A program made the position numbers and the translations under genes. 64,000 nt of DNA. It comes from Vibrio sp. Y2-5 (GTDB taxonomy: Bacteria > Pseudomonadota > Gammaproteobacteria > Enterobacterales > Vibrionaceae). The stretch is from the NCBI RefSeq assembly GCF_014596725.1, contig NZ_JACVEG010000009.1, forward strand, positions 62,001 to 126,000, read 5' to 3'. Within the stretch, counting starts at the first letter, position 1; each line of letters starts with the position of its first letter. This document shows, piece after piece, positions 36,283-45,046 of the stretch. The notes under the pieces were generated by a model that did no database searches, was not told the DNA's origin, and saw only the letters and a program-made list of their open reading frames with translations.

Positions 36283-37263
36283 TCACGCTCTGACTTTCAA
36301 ACGGCGTGGAACCAACTCAACACCAGATAGATAGCGTTTTGCTGATGCATTAAGCGCAAGCGCCAACGCACTGTCGGCAATCACTTCAAACTGTTGCGGT
36401 AGCGAATTGATTTTTACTGGCAGGAAATCCAATAAGCGGTTGTCACCAAACGTTGCTAAACGAATTTTTTTCAGCAGGTCTGGATGATCCATCAACACAT
36501 CTAAAATGCCTTCTAACAAGGTATAAGAAGTTGTCACGATGGCATCAGGCAAGCGTTCTTTCTTCATCCACTGTTCAAACACTCTGCGTCCTTCTTCACG
36601 GTTAAAGTGTTCACCATAACCCAACATAAATTCACGCTGGTTAGATTTAACTGCAGACTCAAAACCAAGTTGGCGCTCTTGAGAAATGTTCAGTTCAGGT
36701 AACGCACCAATTAAACCCACAGTTTTGACATTGTCTGTCAGCAGTGAGGACGTCAGGTCAAATGCTGCGCCGTAATCTTCACTAATCACACAGGCAAAAT
36801 ATTCGTCATCCAACGGACGGTCAATCGCAATAACTGGCGTGCCAGAGTTTTGCATTTTTAAGTAGTAGTCACTGGCGTTTGGAATTGAACTCGCAACGAA
36901 AAGCGCATCGATGCGTCTTGATACCAACGCTTCTGCAGCACTGATTTCAGTTTCAGGATCATCATCAGAACAGGCAATTAAAATCTGATAACCCGCTTGT
37001 CGAGAGTTTTGCTCAATCAACTTGGCGAGTCGGGCGTAACTGGTGTTCTCTAAATCCGGAATAATCAAACCGAATGAACGGCTGTTGCCTGCTCTCAAAG
37101 AGGATGCCGCGTGATCAGGTCGGTAATTGTGTTCATTGACCACAGCCATCACTTTTTGTTGTGTCTTTTCACTAATGCGGTACTTCTGGGCTTTTCCATT
37201 GATCACATAGCTTGCAGTCGTTTTCGAAACTCCTGCTAATTTTGCGATTTCATCTAGCGTCAT
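36283..37263 (-). CDS. cra: Catabolite repressor/activator Cra (FruR)
   Basis: A 326-residue LacI-family regulator. The helix-turn-helix and hinge are TLDEIAKLAGVSKTTASYVINGKA then YRISEKT, matching FruR/Cra rather than other LacI members. It is divergent from the fructose operon, whose promoter carries three Cra-type palindromes; fructose 1-phosphate would relieve repression. In vibrios this protein is often called FruR. Confidence 0.92.
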   Translation of the reverse strand: MTLDEIAKLAGVSKTTASYVINGKAQKYRISEKTQQKVMAVVNEHNYRPDHAASSLRAGNSRSFGLIIPDLENTSYARLAKLIEQNSRQAGYQILIACSDDDPETEISAAEALVSRRIDALFVASSIPNASDYYLKMQNSGTPVIAIDRPLDDEYFACVISEDYGAAFDLTSSLLTDNVKTVGLIGALPELNISQERQLGFESAVKSNQREFMLGYGEHFNREEGRRVFEQWMKKERLPDAIVTTSYTLLEGILDVLMDHPDLLKKIRLATFGDNRLLDFLPVKINSLPQQFEVIADSALALALNASAKRYLSGVELVPRRLKVRA

Positions 37264-37334
37264 ATCAACTGCTCTATTTATGTGCGGCGGATCATAGAAA
37301 CAATTTTTCGATCCTCATTGGTGTTGAATTATAC

Positions 37335-37350
37335 GCTGAATCGATTCAGT
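37335..37350. promoter_or_regulatory. Cra operator 1
   Basis: GCTGAATCGATTCAGT, a near-perfect palindrome matching the Cra consensus GCTGAATCGNTTCAGC at all but one arm base. It lies 72 bp from the cra start. Confidence 0.85.
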
Positions 37351-37356
37351 ATAAAA

Positions 37357-37372
37357 GCTGAAAGGATTCAGC
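37357..37372. promoter_or_regulatory. Cra operator 2
   Basis: GCTGAAAGGATTCAGC, centred 22 bp (about two helical turns) from operator 1, so two dimers could bind the same DNA face. Confidence 0.8.
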
Positions 37373-37490
37373 AAAGTTGGGAATTGATACCAATGTCAAT
37401 GTTTACGGTAAATTCTCAATTATCGGTAGATGTGCCAACCGACTATTTGAAAGCAGTTTGGCAACTTTGCTGAATTTTTTTGGACCAAAT

Positions 37491-37506
37491 GCTGAATCGT
37501 TTCAGC
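37491..37506. promoter_or_regulatory. Cra operator 3
   Basis: GCTGAATCGTTTCAGC, a perfect 7-bp-arm palindrome 80 bp upstream of the fruB start. Half-sites (TTTGCTGAATT near 37467 and GGTTCAGC near 37510) flank it. Confidence 0.85.
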
Positions 37507-37586
37507 CAAGGTTCAGCAAAAGTTACTACAATAAAAAAGAATTAAAAAATCATCCTGTCGAATAACGACAGAAGAAGGGGCAAACA

Positions 37587-38726
37587 ATGCTGCAATTAAC
37601 CACTCAAAATATTCAACTTAATCAAGCTCATGCTAATAAGTTGGACGCAATTCGCGCTATCGCTGCCGACCTTACTCAAAAAGGTTTAGTCGACAATGGC
37701 TATGTTGAAGGCATGTTAAACCGTGAAGCTCAGAACTCTACGTTTCTGGGTAACGGTATTGCTATTCCACACGGCACAACCGACACACGCGATTTAGTTA
37801 AACAAACAGGTGTTGCTGTTCACCACTTCCCTAATGGTGTGAACTGGGGTGACGACAACACTGTTTACGTTGCTATCGGTATCGCTGCCAAATCAGATGA
37901 ACACTTGGGTATTCTAAAACAGTTAACCAAAGTGCTTTCTGCTGACGGCGTAGAAGAGAAGCTGAAAAACGCAAAATCAGCAAACGACATCATTGCTCTG
38001 CTTAATGGTGAAGTTCAGTTCGAAGCCGATTTCGACGCATCACTGATTCAACTTCTTTTCCCTGCAAGTGACATGGTGCAAATGAGCGCAGTGGCTGGCG
38101 GTTTGTTGAAAAACAGTGGCTGTGCGGACTCTGAGTTCGTTGCTGACCTAGTGACCAAGACACCCACCCACCTTGGTAAAGGTCTATGGGTTGTGAGCAG
38201 TGACAAAGCCGTAAAACGCACAGGTATGTCTTTCGTATCTACTGCCAATCATTGTGAATCTGAAGGTTTACCTGTTAAAGCTCTTGTCGCGTTTGCTGCA
38301 TGTAATAACGCACACGAAAACATGCTAAACACACTTACACAGAAAGTGTTTGCAGGCGAACAGGAACTGTTCCTAAAAGCCAACACAGAACAACTACTTG
38401 CTTTGTTTAGCAACGAAGCAGAAGAAGAAAAACCGGTAGCAGCTTCTGGCGATAATGTTGCTGTATTTAAGATCAAGAACTCTCATGGTCTTCATGCTCG
38501 TCCGGGCGCAATGCTGGTTGCAGAAGCGAAAAAATTCGAATCTTCAATCCGCGTGTCTAATTTGGACGGCGACGGTAAAGACGTGAACGCGAAGAGCTTG
38601 ATGAAAGTGATCGCTCTTGGTGTTAAGCACGGTCACCAACTTCAATTCACTGCTGAAGGCCCAGATGCAGCTAAAGCGCTGGAGTCTATCGGTGCTGCTA
38701 TTAACGCTGGCCTAGGTGAAGGTTAA
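37587..38726 (+). CDS. fruB: PTS fructose-specific IIA/HPr protein (FPr)
   Basis: A 379-residue fusion of EIIA and HPr-like domains. The EIIA phosphohistidine is H62 in AIPHGT, a middle M domain follows, and the C-terminal HPr domain carries H303 in GLHARPG. It passes phosphate from PEP, via EI, to FruA during fructose import. AAGAAGGGGC precedes the ATG. First gene of fruBKA behind Cra operators. Intact; E. coli FruB is 376 residues. Confidence 0.95.
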   Translation: MLQLTTQNIQLNQAHANKLDAIRAIAADLTQKGLVDNGYVEGMLNREAQNSTFLGNGIAIPHGTTDTRDLVKQTGVAVHHFPNGVNWGDDNTVYVAIGIAAKSDEHLGILKQLTKVLSADGVEEKLKNAKSANDIIALLNGEVQFEADFDASLIQLLFPASDMVQMSAVAGGLLKNSGCADSEFVADLVTKTPTHLGKGLWVVSSDKAVKRTGMSFVSTANHCESEGLPVKALVAFAACNNAHENMLNTLTQKVFAGEQELFLKANTEQLLALFSNEAEEEKPVAASGDNVAVFKIKNSHGLHARPGAMLVAEAKKFESSIRVSNLDGDGKDVNAKSLMKVIALGVKHGHQLQFTAEGPDAAKALESIGAAINAGLGEG

Positions 38727-38736
38727 GGGGCGACTC

Positions 38737-39711
38737 ATGCTAAATAACGCCATGACAACGAAAGTCGTCACCATCACCCTAAATCCAGCGCTGGATCTTA
38801 CTGGTAGCTTGGACACGCTCAACGTGGGCACCGTGAGCCTTGTTAAAAAAGGTTCACTGCACGCGGCAGGCAAAGGTGTGAACGTAGCGAAAGTACTGAG
38901 TGACCTTGGTGCAGACGTTACTGTGACTGGCTTTCTAGGCAGAGACAATCAAGAGATGTTCTGCCAGCTGTTTGAAGAGATGGGTGCGCATGATGAGTTC
39001 ATCCGCATTCAGGGCTCAACTCGTATCAACGTTAAACTCGTTGAAGCGAGCGGTGAAGTAAGTGACATCAACTTCCCAGGTATCAATGTTACAGACGAAG
39101 ATATCGCGGCTTTCGAAGCGACTCTACTTCGCCTTGCGCAAGACCATGATTATTTCGTTCTTGCAGGCAGCTTGCCTACGGGTGTTTCTCCAAGCTTATG
39201 TGCTTCTTGGATTGAAAAGCTGCATTCACTAGGCAAACGAGTTCTGTTTGATAGTAGTCGTGATGCCTTGGCAGCTGGCTTGAACGCTCACCCTTGGCTG
39301 ATTAAGCCAAACGATGAAGAGCTATCTCAGTTTGTTGGTCGTGAGTTGGTCACTCCTGAAGAGTGCCGAGCAGCGGCGGCTGAGCTTGCAGAAAAAGGTA
39401 TCGAAAACATTGTTGTCTCAATGGGAGCCAACGGAACCATGTGGCTAAACCAAGGCCAATGGCTTCATGCAAAACCACCACGTATGAGCGTTGTCAGTAC
39501 TGTAGGTGCAGGTGACACTCTCGTTGCCGGTCTTTGCTGGGGTCATATGCAAAATATGGACAAAGAATCTTTAATCACATTCGCTACAGCATTATCTGCC
39601 CTTGCAGTTACGCAGGTAGGGGTGGGTGTGACTTCAGAAACTCAACTAATCACCCTACAAAAAGAAATCCAATTACAACCAGTTGGTACTTTTGAAGTAT
39701 CTAACAAATAA
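38737..39711 (+). CDS. fruK: 1-phosphofructokinase
   Basis: A 324-residue PfkB-family kinase that converts fructose 1-phosphate to fructose 1,6-bisphosphate. TLNPALDLTG at the start, GKGVNVAKVL and the catalytic GAGDTLVAGL near residue 255 are present. The ATG at 38737 is chosen because AAGGGG sits 6 bases before it; a GTG at 38716 and an ATG at 38752 are alternatives. It begins 10 bases after the fruB stop. Confidence 0.95.
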   Translation: MLNNAMTTKVVTITLNPALDLTGSLDTLNVGTVSLVKKGSLHAAGKGVNVAKVLSDLGADVTVTGFLGRDNQEMFCQLFEEMGAHDEFIRIQGSTRINVKLVEASGEVSDINFPGINVTDEDIAAFEATLLRLAQDHDYFVLAGSLPTGVSPSLCASWIEKLHSLGKRVLFDSSRDALAAGLNAHPWLIKPNDEELSQFVGRELVTPEECRAAAAELAEKGIENIVVSMGANGTMWLNQGQWLHAKPPRMSVVSTVGAGDTLVAGLCWGHMQNMDKESLITFATALSALAVTQVGVGVTSETQLITLQKEIQLQPVGTFEVSNK

Positions 39712-39728
39712 GGACAGAAGGTCGTACT

Positions 39729-41471
39729 ATGAATATTGCTATTATCACTGCATGCCCTAGCGGCGTTGCAAACAGCATTATCGCTGCGGGATTGCTTGAA
39801 CAAGCTGCTAAATCACTGAACTGGACTTCCGTTGTGGAATGTCACTCTTCTGTGATTGAAGGCTACAAGCTTACCGATTCAGACATCAACAATGCTGAAG
39901 TAGTTATTATCGCAGCCAATACACCTGTTGATACTACTCGCTTTGTTGGTAAAAAAGTCTACCAAAGTGATATCTCTGCTTGCACAAGTAATCCAGCGGC
40001 TTACTTGAAAACAGCGGTTGAACAAGCTTCTGAGCTTAGTGCAAGCGCTGCAACAACTTACCAAGCTCCTGCGGCTCCTGCAGCAAGCGCGAAGAAGATT
40101 GTTGCCATCACTGCATGCCCAACTGGTGTTGCACACACATTCATGGCTGCTGAAGCGTTGGAAGAGACAGGTTCTCGTCTCGGCCACACTGTCAAAGTAG
40201 AAACTCGTGGTTCTGTTGGTGCAAAAAACCAACTGACTGCTCAAGAAATCGCTGACGCAGATCTTGTTATCATTGCTGCTGACATCGATGTTCCGCTTGA
40301 TCGCTTCAACGGCAAAAAACTTTACAAAACCAGTACTGGTCTTGCTCTGAAGAAAACAGAACAAGAGATCAACAACGCATTCGAAAAAGCGACGGTTTAT
40401 ACCCAAGCTGAAGCTTCAAGCAGCGCTGAAAGCACTGGTGAGAAGAAAGGTGTGTACAAACACTTGATGACAGGTGTTTCTCACATGCTACCAGTGGTGG
40501 TTGCAGGTGGTTTGATCATCGCTCTGTCTTTCGTATTCGGTATCGAAGCGTTTAAAGAAGAAGGTACTCTAGCAGCAGCATTGATGACTATCGGTGGTGG
40601 TTCTGCATTCGCTCTTATGATTCCTGTTCTTGCTGGTTTCATCGCGTTTTCAATTGCTGACCGTCCTGGTCTTGCACCAGGCTTGATTGGCGGTATGTTA
40701 GCAAGCTCTACTGGCGCAGGTTTCCTAGGTGGTATCGCTGCTGGTTTCATTGCGGGTTACTCTGCGAAGTTCATTGCTGACAAAGTTTCTCTTCCTCAGT
40801 CAATGGAAGCGTTAAAACCGATTCTGATCATCCCATTCGTTGCTAGCTTAATCACCGGTTTGATTATGATCTACGTCGTTGGTGGCCCAGTATCAAGCAT
40901 CATGTCTGCAATGACTGAGTTCCTAAACAACATGGGTTCAGCAAACGCAGTACTGCTTGGTATTATTCTAGGCGCAATGATGTGTTTCGACCTTGGTGGT
41001 CCAGTAAACAAAGCGGCTTACACATTTGGTGTTGGTCTATTGGCTTCACAAACTTACGCACCAATGGCAGCTATCATGGCAGCAGGTATGGTTCCGGCTC
41101 TAGGTATGGGCTTAGCGACTTTCCTTGCTAAAAACAAATTTGAACCTAGTGAGCGTGAAGCAGGTAAAGCATCATTCGTACTTGGCCTATGTTTCATCTC
41201 TGAAGGTGCTATCCCATTTGCAGCGAAAGACCCAATGCGTGTTATCCCAGCATGTATGGCAGGTGGTGCATTAACAGGTGCTCTATCAATGCTGTTCGGT
41301 GCAAAACTGATGGCTCCACACGGCGGTTTATTCGTACTAGCGATTCCTGGTGCTATTACTCCAGTGTTTATGTACCTAGTTGCTATCGCTGCGGGTACAG
41401 CAGTAACAGGCTTTGGCTACGCTTTCTTCAAAGCTCGCGCTACTGAAAAGTCTGCAGTAACTGCTTCTTAA
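39729..41471 (+). CDS. fruA: PTS fructose-specific EIIBC (FruA)
   Basis: A 580-residue permease. Two IIB modules precede the membrane IIC domain: B' (TACPSGVANS near residue 8) and B (TACPTGVAHTF near residue 127, the phosphocysteine). Between and after are alanine-rich linkers. The IIC part has about eight to ten hydrophobic segments and the GGPVNKAAYTFG and EGAIPFAAKDP motifs. It imports fructose as fructose 1-phosphate. Unlike E. coli B', the first module keeps a cysteine at the active position. Confidence 0.95.
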   Translation: MNIAIITACPSGVANSIIAAGLLEQAAKSLNWTSVVECHSSVIEGYKLTDSDINNAEVVIIAANTPVDTTRFVGKKVYQSDISACTSNPAAYLKTAVEQASELSASAATTYQAPAAPAASAKKIVAITACPTGVAHTFMAAEALEETGSRLGHTVKVETRGSVGAKNQLTAQEIADADLVIIAADIDVPLDRFNGKKLYKTSTGLALKKTEQEINNAFEKATVYTQAEASSSAESTGEKKGVYKHLMTGVSHMLPVVVAGGLIIALSFVFGIEAFKEEGTLAAALMTIGGGSAFALMIPVLAGFIAFSIADRPGLAPGLIGGMLASSTGAGFLGGIAAGFIAGYSAKFIADKVSLPQSMEALKPILIIPFVASLITGLIMIYVVGGPVSSIMSAMTEFLNNMGSANAVLLGIILGAMMCFDLGGPVNKAAYTFGVGLLASQTYAPMAAIMAAGMVPALGMGLATFLAKNKFEPSEREAGKASFVLGLCFISEGAIPFAAKDPMRVIPACMAGGALTGALSMLFGAKLMAPHGGLFVLAIPGAITPVFMYLVAIAAGTAVTGFGYAFFKARATEKSAVTAS

Positions 41472-41479
41472 GCGAAAAC

Positions 41480-41508
41480 AAGAAGCTAAGCATTACGCTT
41501 AGCTTCTT
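41480..41508 (+). terminator. Terminator 1 after fruA
   Basis: AAGAAGCTAAGC / GCTTAGCTTCTT, 12-bp stem with a five-base loop, 8 bases after the fruA stop. The T-run is short, and a second hairpin follows. Confidence 0.65.
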
Positions 41509-41543
41509 ATCAATTTCCAAGTCTTTGCCCCCCGAAGGCTATT

Positions 41544-41576
41544 GCCAGTGACATTGTCCACTGGCTTTTTTATTTT
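41544..41576 (+). terminator. Terminator 2 after fruA
   Basis: GCCAGTG / CACTGGC with an eight-base loop followed by TTTTTTATTTT. A good rho-independent signal that backs up terminator 1. Confidence 0.8.
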
Positions 41577-41698
41577 GACTCAATAGTACGAATGCCACAG
41601 GACACAAAGTTCGGCTCGCTTGGCTATCTAACGTAACTATCTCCTTCCCCCTATTCTTTCCTTTACCAACCCAACGAGCTCAACTAACCGTTATTTCA

Positions 41699-41763
41699 TT
41701 AACGTGTTCCACCAATGTGTTTCGTTAATGTGTTTCACTAATATGTTTCACTAATGACATCTA
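41699..41763. repeat. 13-bp degenerate tandem repeat
   Basis: Four consecutive 13-base units and a partial fifth: TTAACGTGTTCCA, CCAATGTGTTTCG, TTAATGTGTTTCA, CTAATATGTTTCA, CTAATGACATCTA. It lies in the 547-base gene-free region between fruA and the XRE/2TM gene. The rest of that gap (41764-42018) shows only the presumed promoter of the downstream gene. Confidence 0.65.
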
Positions 41764-42018
41764 ACCCGATTCACATGACTGTGTATCGCGAAAAATGTCG
41801 AATTTTGTCTAGAATCGAAGAATAGTCGCTTGAAGAGAATGCTGATTATGGCGACTCTTGATAATACTCGTCACAATACTGCTATTGCAGATGGATGAAA
41901 TGTTTCGTTCTAACTTATTGAATTTATGGAAGTGTCACATCTATGTCGCCTATATGACGTAATATATTGGATACGCAGTTGGTAAGTTATGGCTCATGGC
42001 AGTAGAAGGAATTTTTAA

Positions 42019-42486
42019 ATGATTATTAGAAAACTCAGACTAAAACACGGTTGGTCTCAAGAACAGTTGGCCGAACTAAGCGGCTTAAGTATCCGTACTA
42101 TTCAGAGAATTGAGCGTGGCCAACAGCCTGGTTTAGAGTCACTAAAATCCCTAGCAGCTGTCTTTGAAACCAGTATCGAAGAACTTCAGCAGGAGCCAGA
42201 AATGACCAACGAAACCAAATTTACCGAAGAAGAACAGACGGTGATTGACCAAGTCAGATCCATCAAAAGTTTTTACTCACACCTGATGACATACGTAATG
42301 GTGATTAGCCTACTTTTCGCCATCAACCTATTCACCAACCCCGATTATATATGGGCTTGGTGGCCAGCTTTAGGTTGGGGTATTGGTATCTTGAATCATG
42401 GTTTAAATGCCTTCGAGGTGTTCAATCTCTTCGGACCTAAATGGGAAAAGCGTCAAATTGAAAAGCGCCTTGGCAGGAAGTTGTAA
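42019..42486 (+). CDS. XRE-family HTH protein with C-terminal 2TM domain
   Basis: A 155-residue fusion. An N-terminal Cro/XRE helix-turn-helix (KLRLKHGWSQEQLAELSGLSIRTI) covers about residues 5-60; after a charged linker, a 2TM domain follows, with two hydrophobic stretches (TYVMVISLLFAINLF and YIWAWWPALGWGIGILNHGL) and the C-terminal WEKRQIEKRLGR. This would be a membrane-tethered regulator or a paired membrane sensor; its DNA targets are not known. AAGGAATTTTTAA precedes the ATG. Confidence 0.85.
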   Translation: MIIRKLRLKHGWSQEQLAELSGLSIRTIQRIERGQQPGLESLKSLAAVFETSIEELQQEPEMTNETKFTEEEQTVIDQVRSIKSFYSHLMTYVMVISLLFAINLFTNPDYIWAWWPALGWGIGILNHGLNAFEVFNLFGPKWEKRQIEKRLGRKL

Positions 42487-42493
42487 AACATAG

Positions 42494-42519
42494 AAAAAGC
42501 CAGCATCAGCTGGCTTTTT
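42494..42519. terminator. Bidirectional terminator
   Basis: AAAAAGCCAGC-ATCA-GCTGGCTTTTT, 11-bp perfect stem with flanking A/T runs, between the convergent XRE/2TM and retropepsin-like genes. Confidence 0.92.
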
Positions 42520-42536
42520 GATTTTCCATTTCGAGC

Positions 42537-43235
42537 TTATTTGTGTTTTGGTTGAATGTACTTACGGCTAACATCAACCAGTGCAACATCTTTGAAGAAG
42601 CTGCGACCGAGCAACACAGGGAAAGTCAGGTGGCTTCTGTCTGTAAGAGTAAACTCAGTATATTCTTTCAAATCACCGATTTGGATCCACGCCATAACCA
42701 CAGCGCGACGTTGCGTGCCTTCTGCGCTTGACTGACGAATATCAACCCAACGTTCAACTGGTAGCGCGAACTCTTTGCTCATCACATCGTCATGTGCAAT
42801 CTTAAATTTTACCCAATCTTTGCCGTCACGCTCGAATGGAACAACGTCGACTGCACTCACTGAAGAAGTCGTCGCACCGGTATCAATACGTGCACGGAAG
42901 TTCTCTTTCAAGCCAGTAACATAAACCCATTCTTGCTCTCCAAGAATTAAACGTCCATCAGCTGTTTTCTTAGCATCAGCCACTACAGGTGGTTTAGGAT
43001 CCGGCTTTGGTTGCTGTTCAGGTCTTACTTCCGGCTTAGGTTCAGTAATAGGCTCAACCTTTGGCGTTACGGTTTCATATTTACTGAGGTCTCTTTCTGG
43101 TTGAGAAACCTCTTGCTTAGGTTCTTCAACTTGAACAGCTTGATCCTTTGCATCACCTTCTTTAGGCGTTGTAGAACACGCAATTAAACCGCCACTTAGC
43201 ATCAAAGGAATTAAAAATTTCCACTGTTGTTTCAT
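42537..43235 (-). CDS. Retropepsin-like lipoprotein (putative zinc protease family)
   Basis: A 232-residue protein. A lipobox is seen (LIACST, cysteine at about residue 20), then a proline-, lysine- and glutamate-rich spacer, and from about residue 95 a retropepsin-like fold with the active-site motif DTGATTSS, as in the PF05618 'ATP-dependent zinc protease' family, which is actually aspartic-protease-like. It would act in the periplasm or on the inner face of the outer membrane; substrates unknown. AGGTGAGCGA precedes the ATG. Confidence 0.8.
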   Translation of the reverse strand: MKQQWKFLIPLMLSGGLIACSTTPKEGDAKDQAVQVEEPKQEVSQPERDLSKYETVTPKVEPITEPKPEVRPEQQPKPDPKPPVVADAKKTADGRLILGEQEWVYVTGLKENFRARIDTGATTSSVSAVDVVPFERDGKDWVKFKIAHDDVMSKEFALPVERWVDIRQSSAEGTQRRAVVMAWIQIGDLKEYTEFTLTDRSHLTFPVLLGRSFFKDVALVDVSRKYIQPKHK

Positions 43236-43263
43236 TCGCTCACCTACTCAAACTGAAAAATAT

Positions 43264-44445
43264 CTATAAAACTTTCATTATTGCATCCGCCACATAAGGG
43301 ATGTCTTTTTCTGTTAAACCAGCAATGTTGATACGACTATCGGCAACCCCATAGATACCGAAGTCTTCGCGTAATCGTAACATTTGCTCTGCTGTTAAGC
43401 CTAGCATAGTAAACATACCTTTGTGACTTTCTATGAAATCAAATTGTGAAGTATTGTGTTGATTTCTCAACTGGTTACATAAACTTTTACGAAGACTTAA
43501 CAGACGCTGTTGCATTTCAACCAACTCATTCTTCCAAACTATGGTTAATGCATCGCTTTGCAATACTGTTTTTACCAGCGCCGCGCCGTGGTCAGGCGGC
43601 ATAGTGTATGTGGTACGCGCTAATGCCAGCAGCTTACCTTTAGCATTCGTTGCTTCAGTCGCATTTTTCCCCAGTACCATGGCTGCCCCAGTACGCTCGC
43701 GATATAAGCCAAAGTTTTTGGAGCATGATGTGGTGATCAGCATTTCTTCTACTCGCTCTGCCATATAGCGAATACCTTTCGCATCTTCTTGCAGGCCATC
43801 ACCAAATCCTTGATAAGCGATATCTACAAATGGCGTAAAACCATTTTTCTGAGCCAGTTCCGTAATCGCCTGCCAAGCTGAAAAATCAATATCAGCACCC
43901 GTCGGGTTATGACAACAACCATGAACAACAACCACATCTTTTGGCCCAGCATGAGCCAAGTCCGCAAGCATACGATCAGCATTCACCATTTTGGTTTTTT
44001 GGCTAAAGTAGCTGTAAAACTTCACTTTAAGTCCTGCAGCTTCCATGATCGGTTTGTGATTGACATAACTTGGGTCTGTTAGCCACACCGTGGTTTCTGG
44101 CTGAGCAAAATACATCAAATCAGCAAGCATACGTAATGCGCCACTGGCACCCGGAGTCTGAATAACGGAGAGTCGTTCACGCACGGGGGTATCACCTAGC
44201 ACTAAATCCGCCATGCATTGGTTGAACTCTTCGCATCCTGCAAGGCCAACGTACGACTTTGATTTCTGTGTTTTCGCTACAATATCTTGAGCTTGCAAAA
44301 TGGCTTGCATGATTGGCGTTTCGCCTAAGCTATTTTTATAAACACCAATGCCTAAATCGACTTTTTCAGCACGAGGATCGTCACGGAAAGCCGCCGTCAG
44401 TGAAATGATTGGGTCAAGAGTTGGAGCAGTTAAATGAGAGAACAT
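43264..44445 (-). CDS. tyrB: Aromatic/aspartate aminotransferase (class I)
   Basis: A 393-residue PLP enzyme of the AspC/TyrB family: PAEKVDLGIGVYK-like opening, GASGALR, CCHNPTGAD, and the PLP lysine in SCSKNFGLYRER. It transfers amino groups between aromatic or dicarboxylic amino acids and 2-oxoglutarate. The ATG at 44445 is preferred to a GTG three codons earlier because it matches the family start. Aromatic versus aspartate preference cannot be settled by eye. Confidence 0.88.
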   Translation of the reverse strand: MFSHLTAPTLDPIISLTAAFRDDPRAEKVDLGIGVYKNSLGETPIMQAILQAQDIVAKTQKSKSYVGLAGCEEFNQCMADLVLGDTPVRERLSVIQTPGASGALRMLADLMYFAQPETTVWLTDPSYVNHKPIMEAAGLKVKFYSYFSQKTKMVNADRMLADLAHAGPKDVVVVHGCCHNPTGADIDFSAWQAITELAQKNGFTPFVDIAYQGFGDGLQEDAKGIRYMAERVEEMLITTSCSKNFGLYRERTGAAMVLGKNATEATNAKGKLLALARTTYTMPPDHGAALVKTVLQSDALTIVWKNELVEMQQRLLSLRKSLCNQLRNQHNTSQFDFIESHKGMFTMLGLTAEQMLRLREDFGIYGVADSRINIAGLTEKDIPYVADAIMKVL

Positions 44446-44560
44446 GAAAGTCACAGCCTTTTGAAATTCAAGTGATGAGTTTCAAAGTAACACTATCGCT
44501 GAAACGGCTCAAGATACTTGTTTATAGGCAAGTTATTAGCTCCTAAATCGGAGCTAATAA

Positions 44561-45028
44561 TTAAGATTTGAGGTAGTGAATGACTTGATTACTGCTGCCT
44601 CGCCAATCTAGGCTTGGGTCGGCAAGATCTTTGATAAATTTGCCATCTATCAGCACATCAATGTATTCCAATACCTGTTGTTGCGCTTCGCTCAGTTCCG
44701 CAAGCAAATAACCCGTCCATAGCCAGATATCTTTATCGCTACATTCTTGCTTAACGCGTTTCACCAAATTGAGAATGGCAGAGACATTTTGCGGATGCAG
44801 AGGATCACCGCCGGACAACGACAAGCCACGTTTCGGTATACGGGAATCGTTCAAGTCCGCAATGATGCGATCTTCTAAATCTTGAGTATAAGGATGACCA
44901 GAGCGCAAAGACCATGTGCTCTGGTTATAGCAGCCTTTACAGTTGTGTTCACAGCCGGAGACAAACAGTGTACAGCGTGTCCCCGGTCCGTTGACCACAT
45001 CAATAGGATGATATTGGTGGTAGTTCAT
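44561..45028 (-). CDS. nrdG: Anaerobic ribonucleotide reductase activating protein
   Basis: A 155-residue radical SAM protein (E. coli NrdG 154). The cluster motif C-x3-C-x2-C appears as SGCEHNCKGCYN at about residues 24-35, with GGDPLHPQN later. It makes the glycyl radical on NrdD. It starts 18 bases after the nrdD stop in the same operon. Confidence 0.95.
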   Translation of the reverse strand: MNYHQYHPIDVVNGPGTRCTLFVSGCEHNCKGCYNQSTWSLRSGHPYTQDLEDRIIADLNDSRIPKRGLSLSGGDPLHPQNVSAILNLVKRVKQECSDKDIWLWTGYLLAELSEAQQQVLEYIDVLIDGKFIKDLADPSLDWRGSSNQVIHYLKS

Positions 45029-45046
45029 TGCTCAATCGTATTTCAT

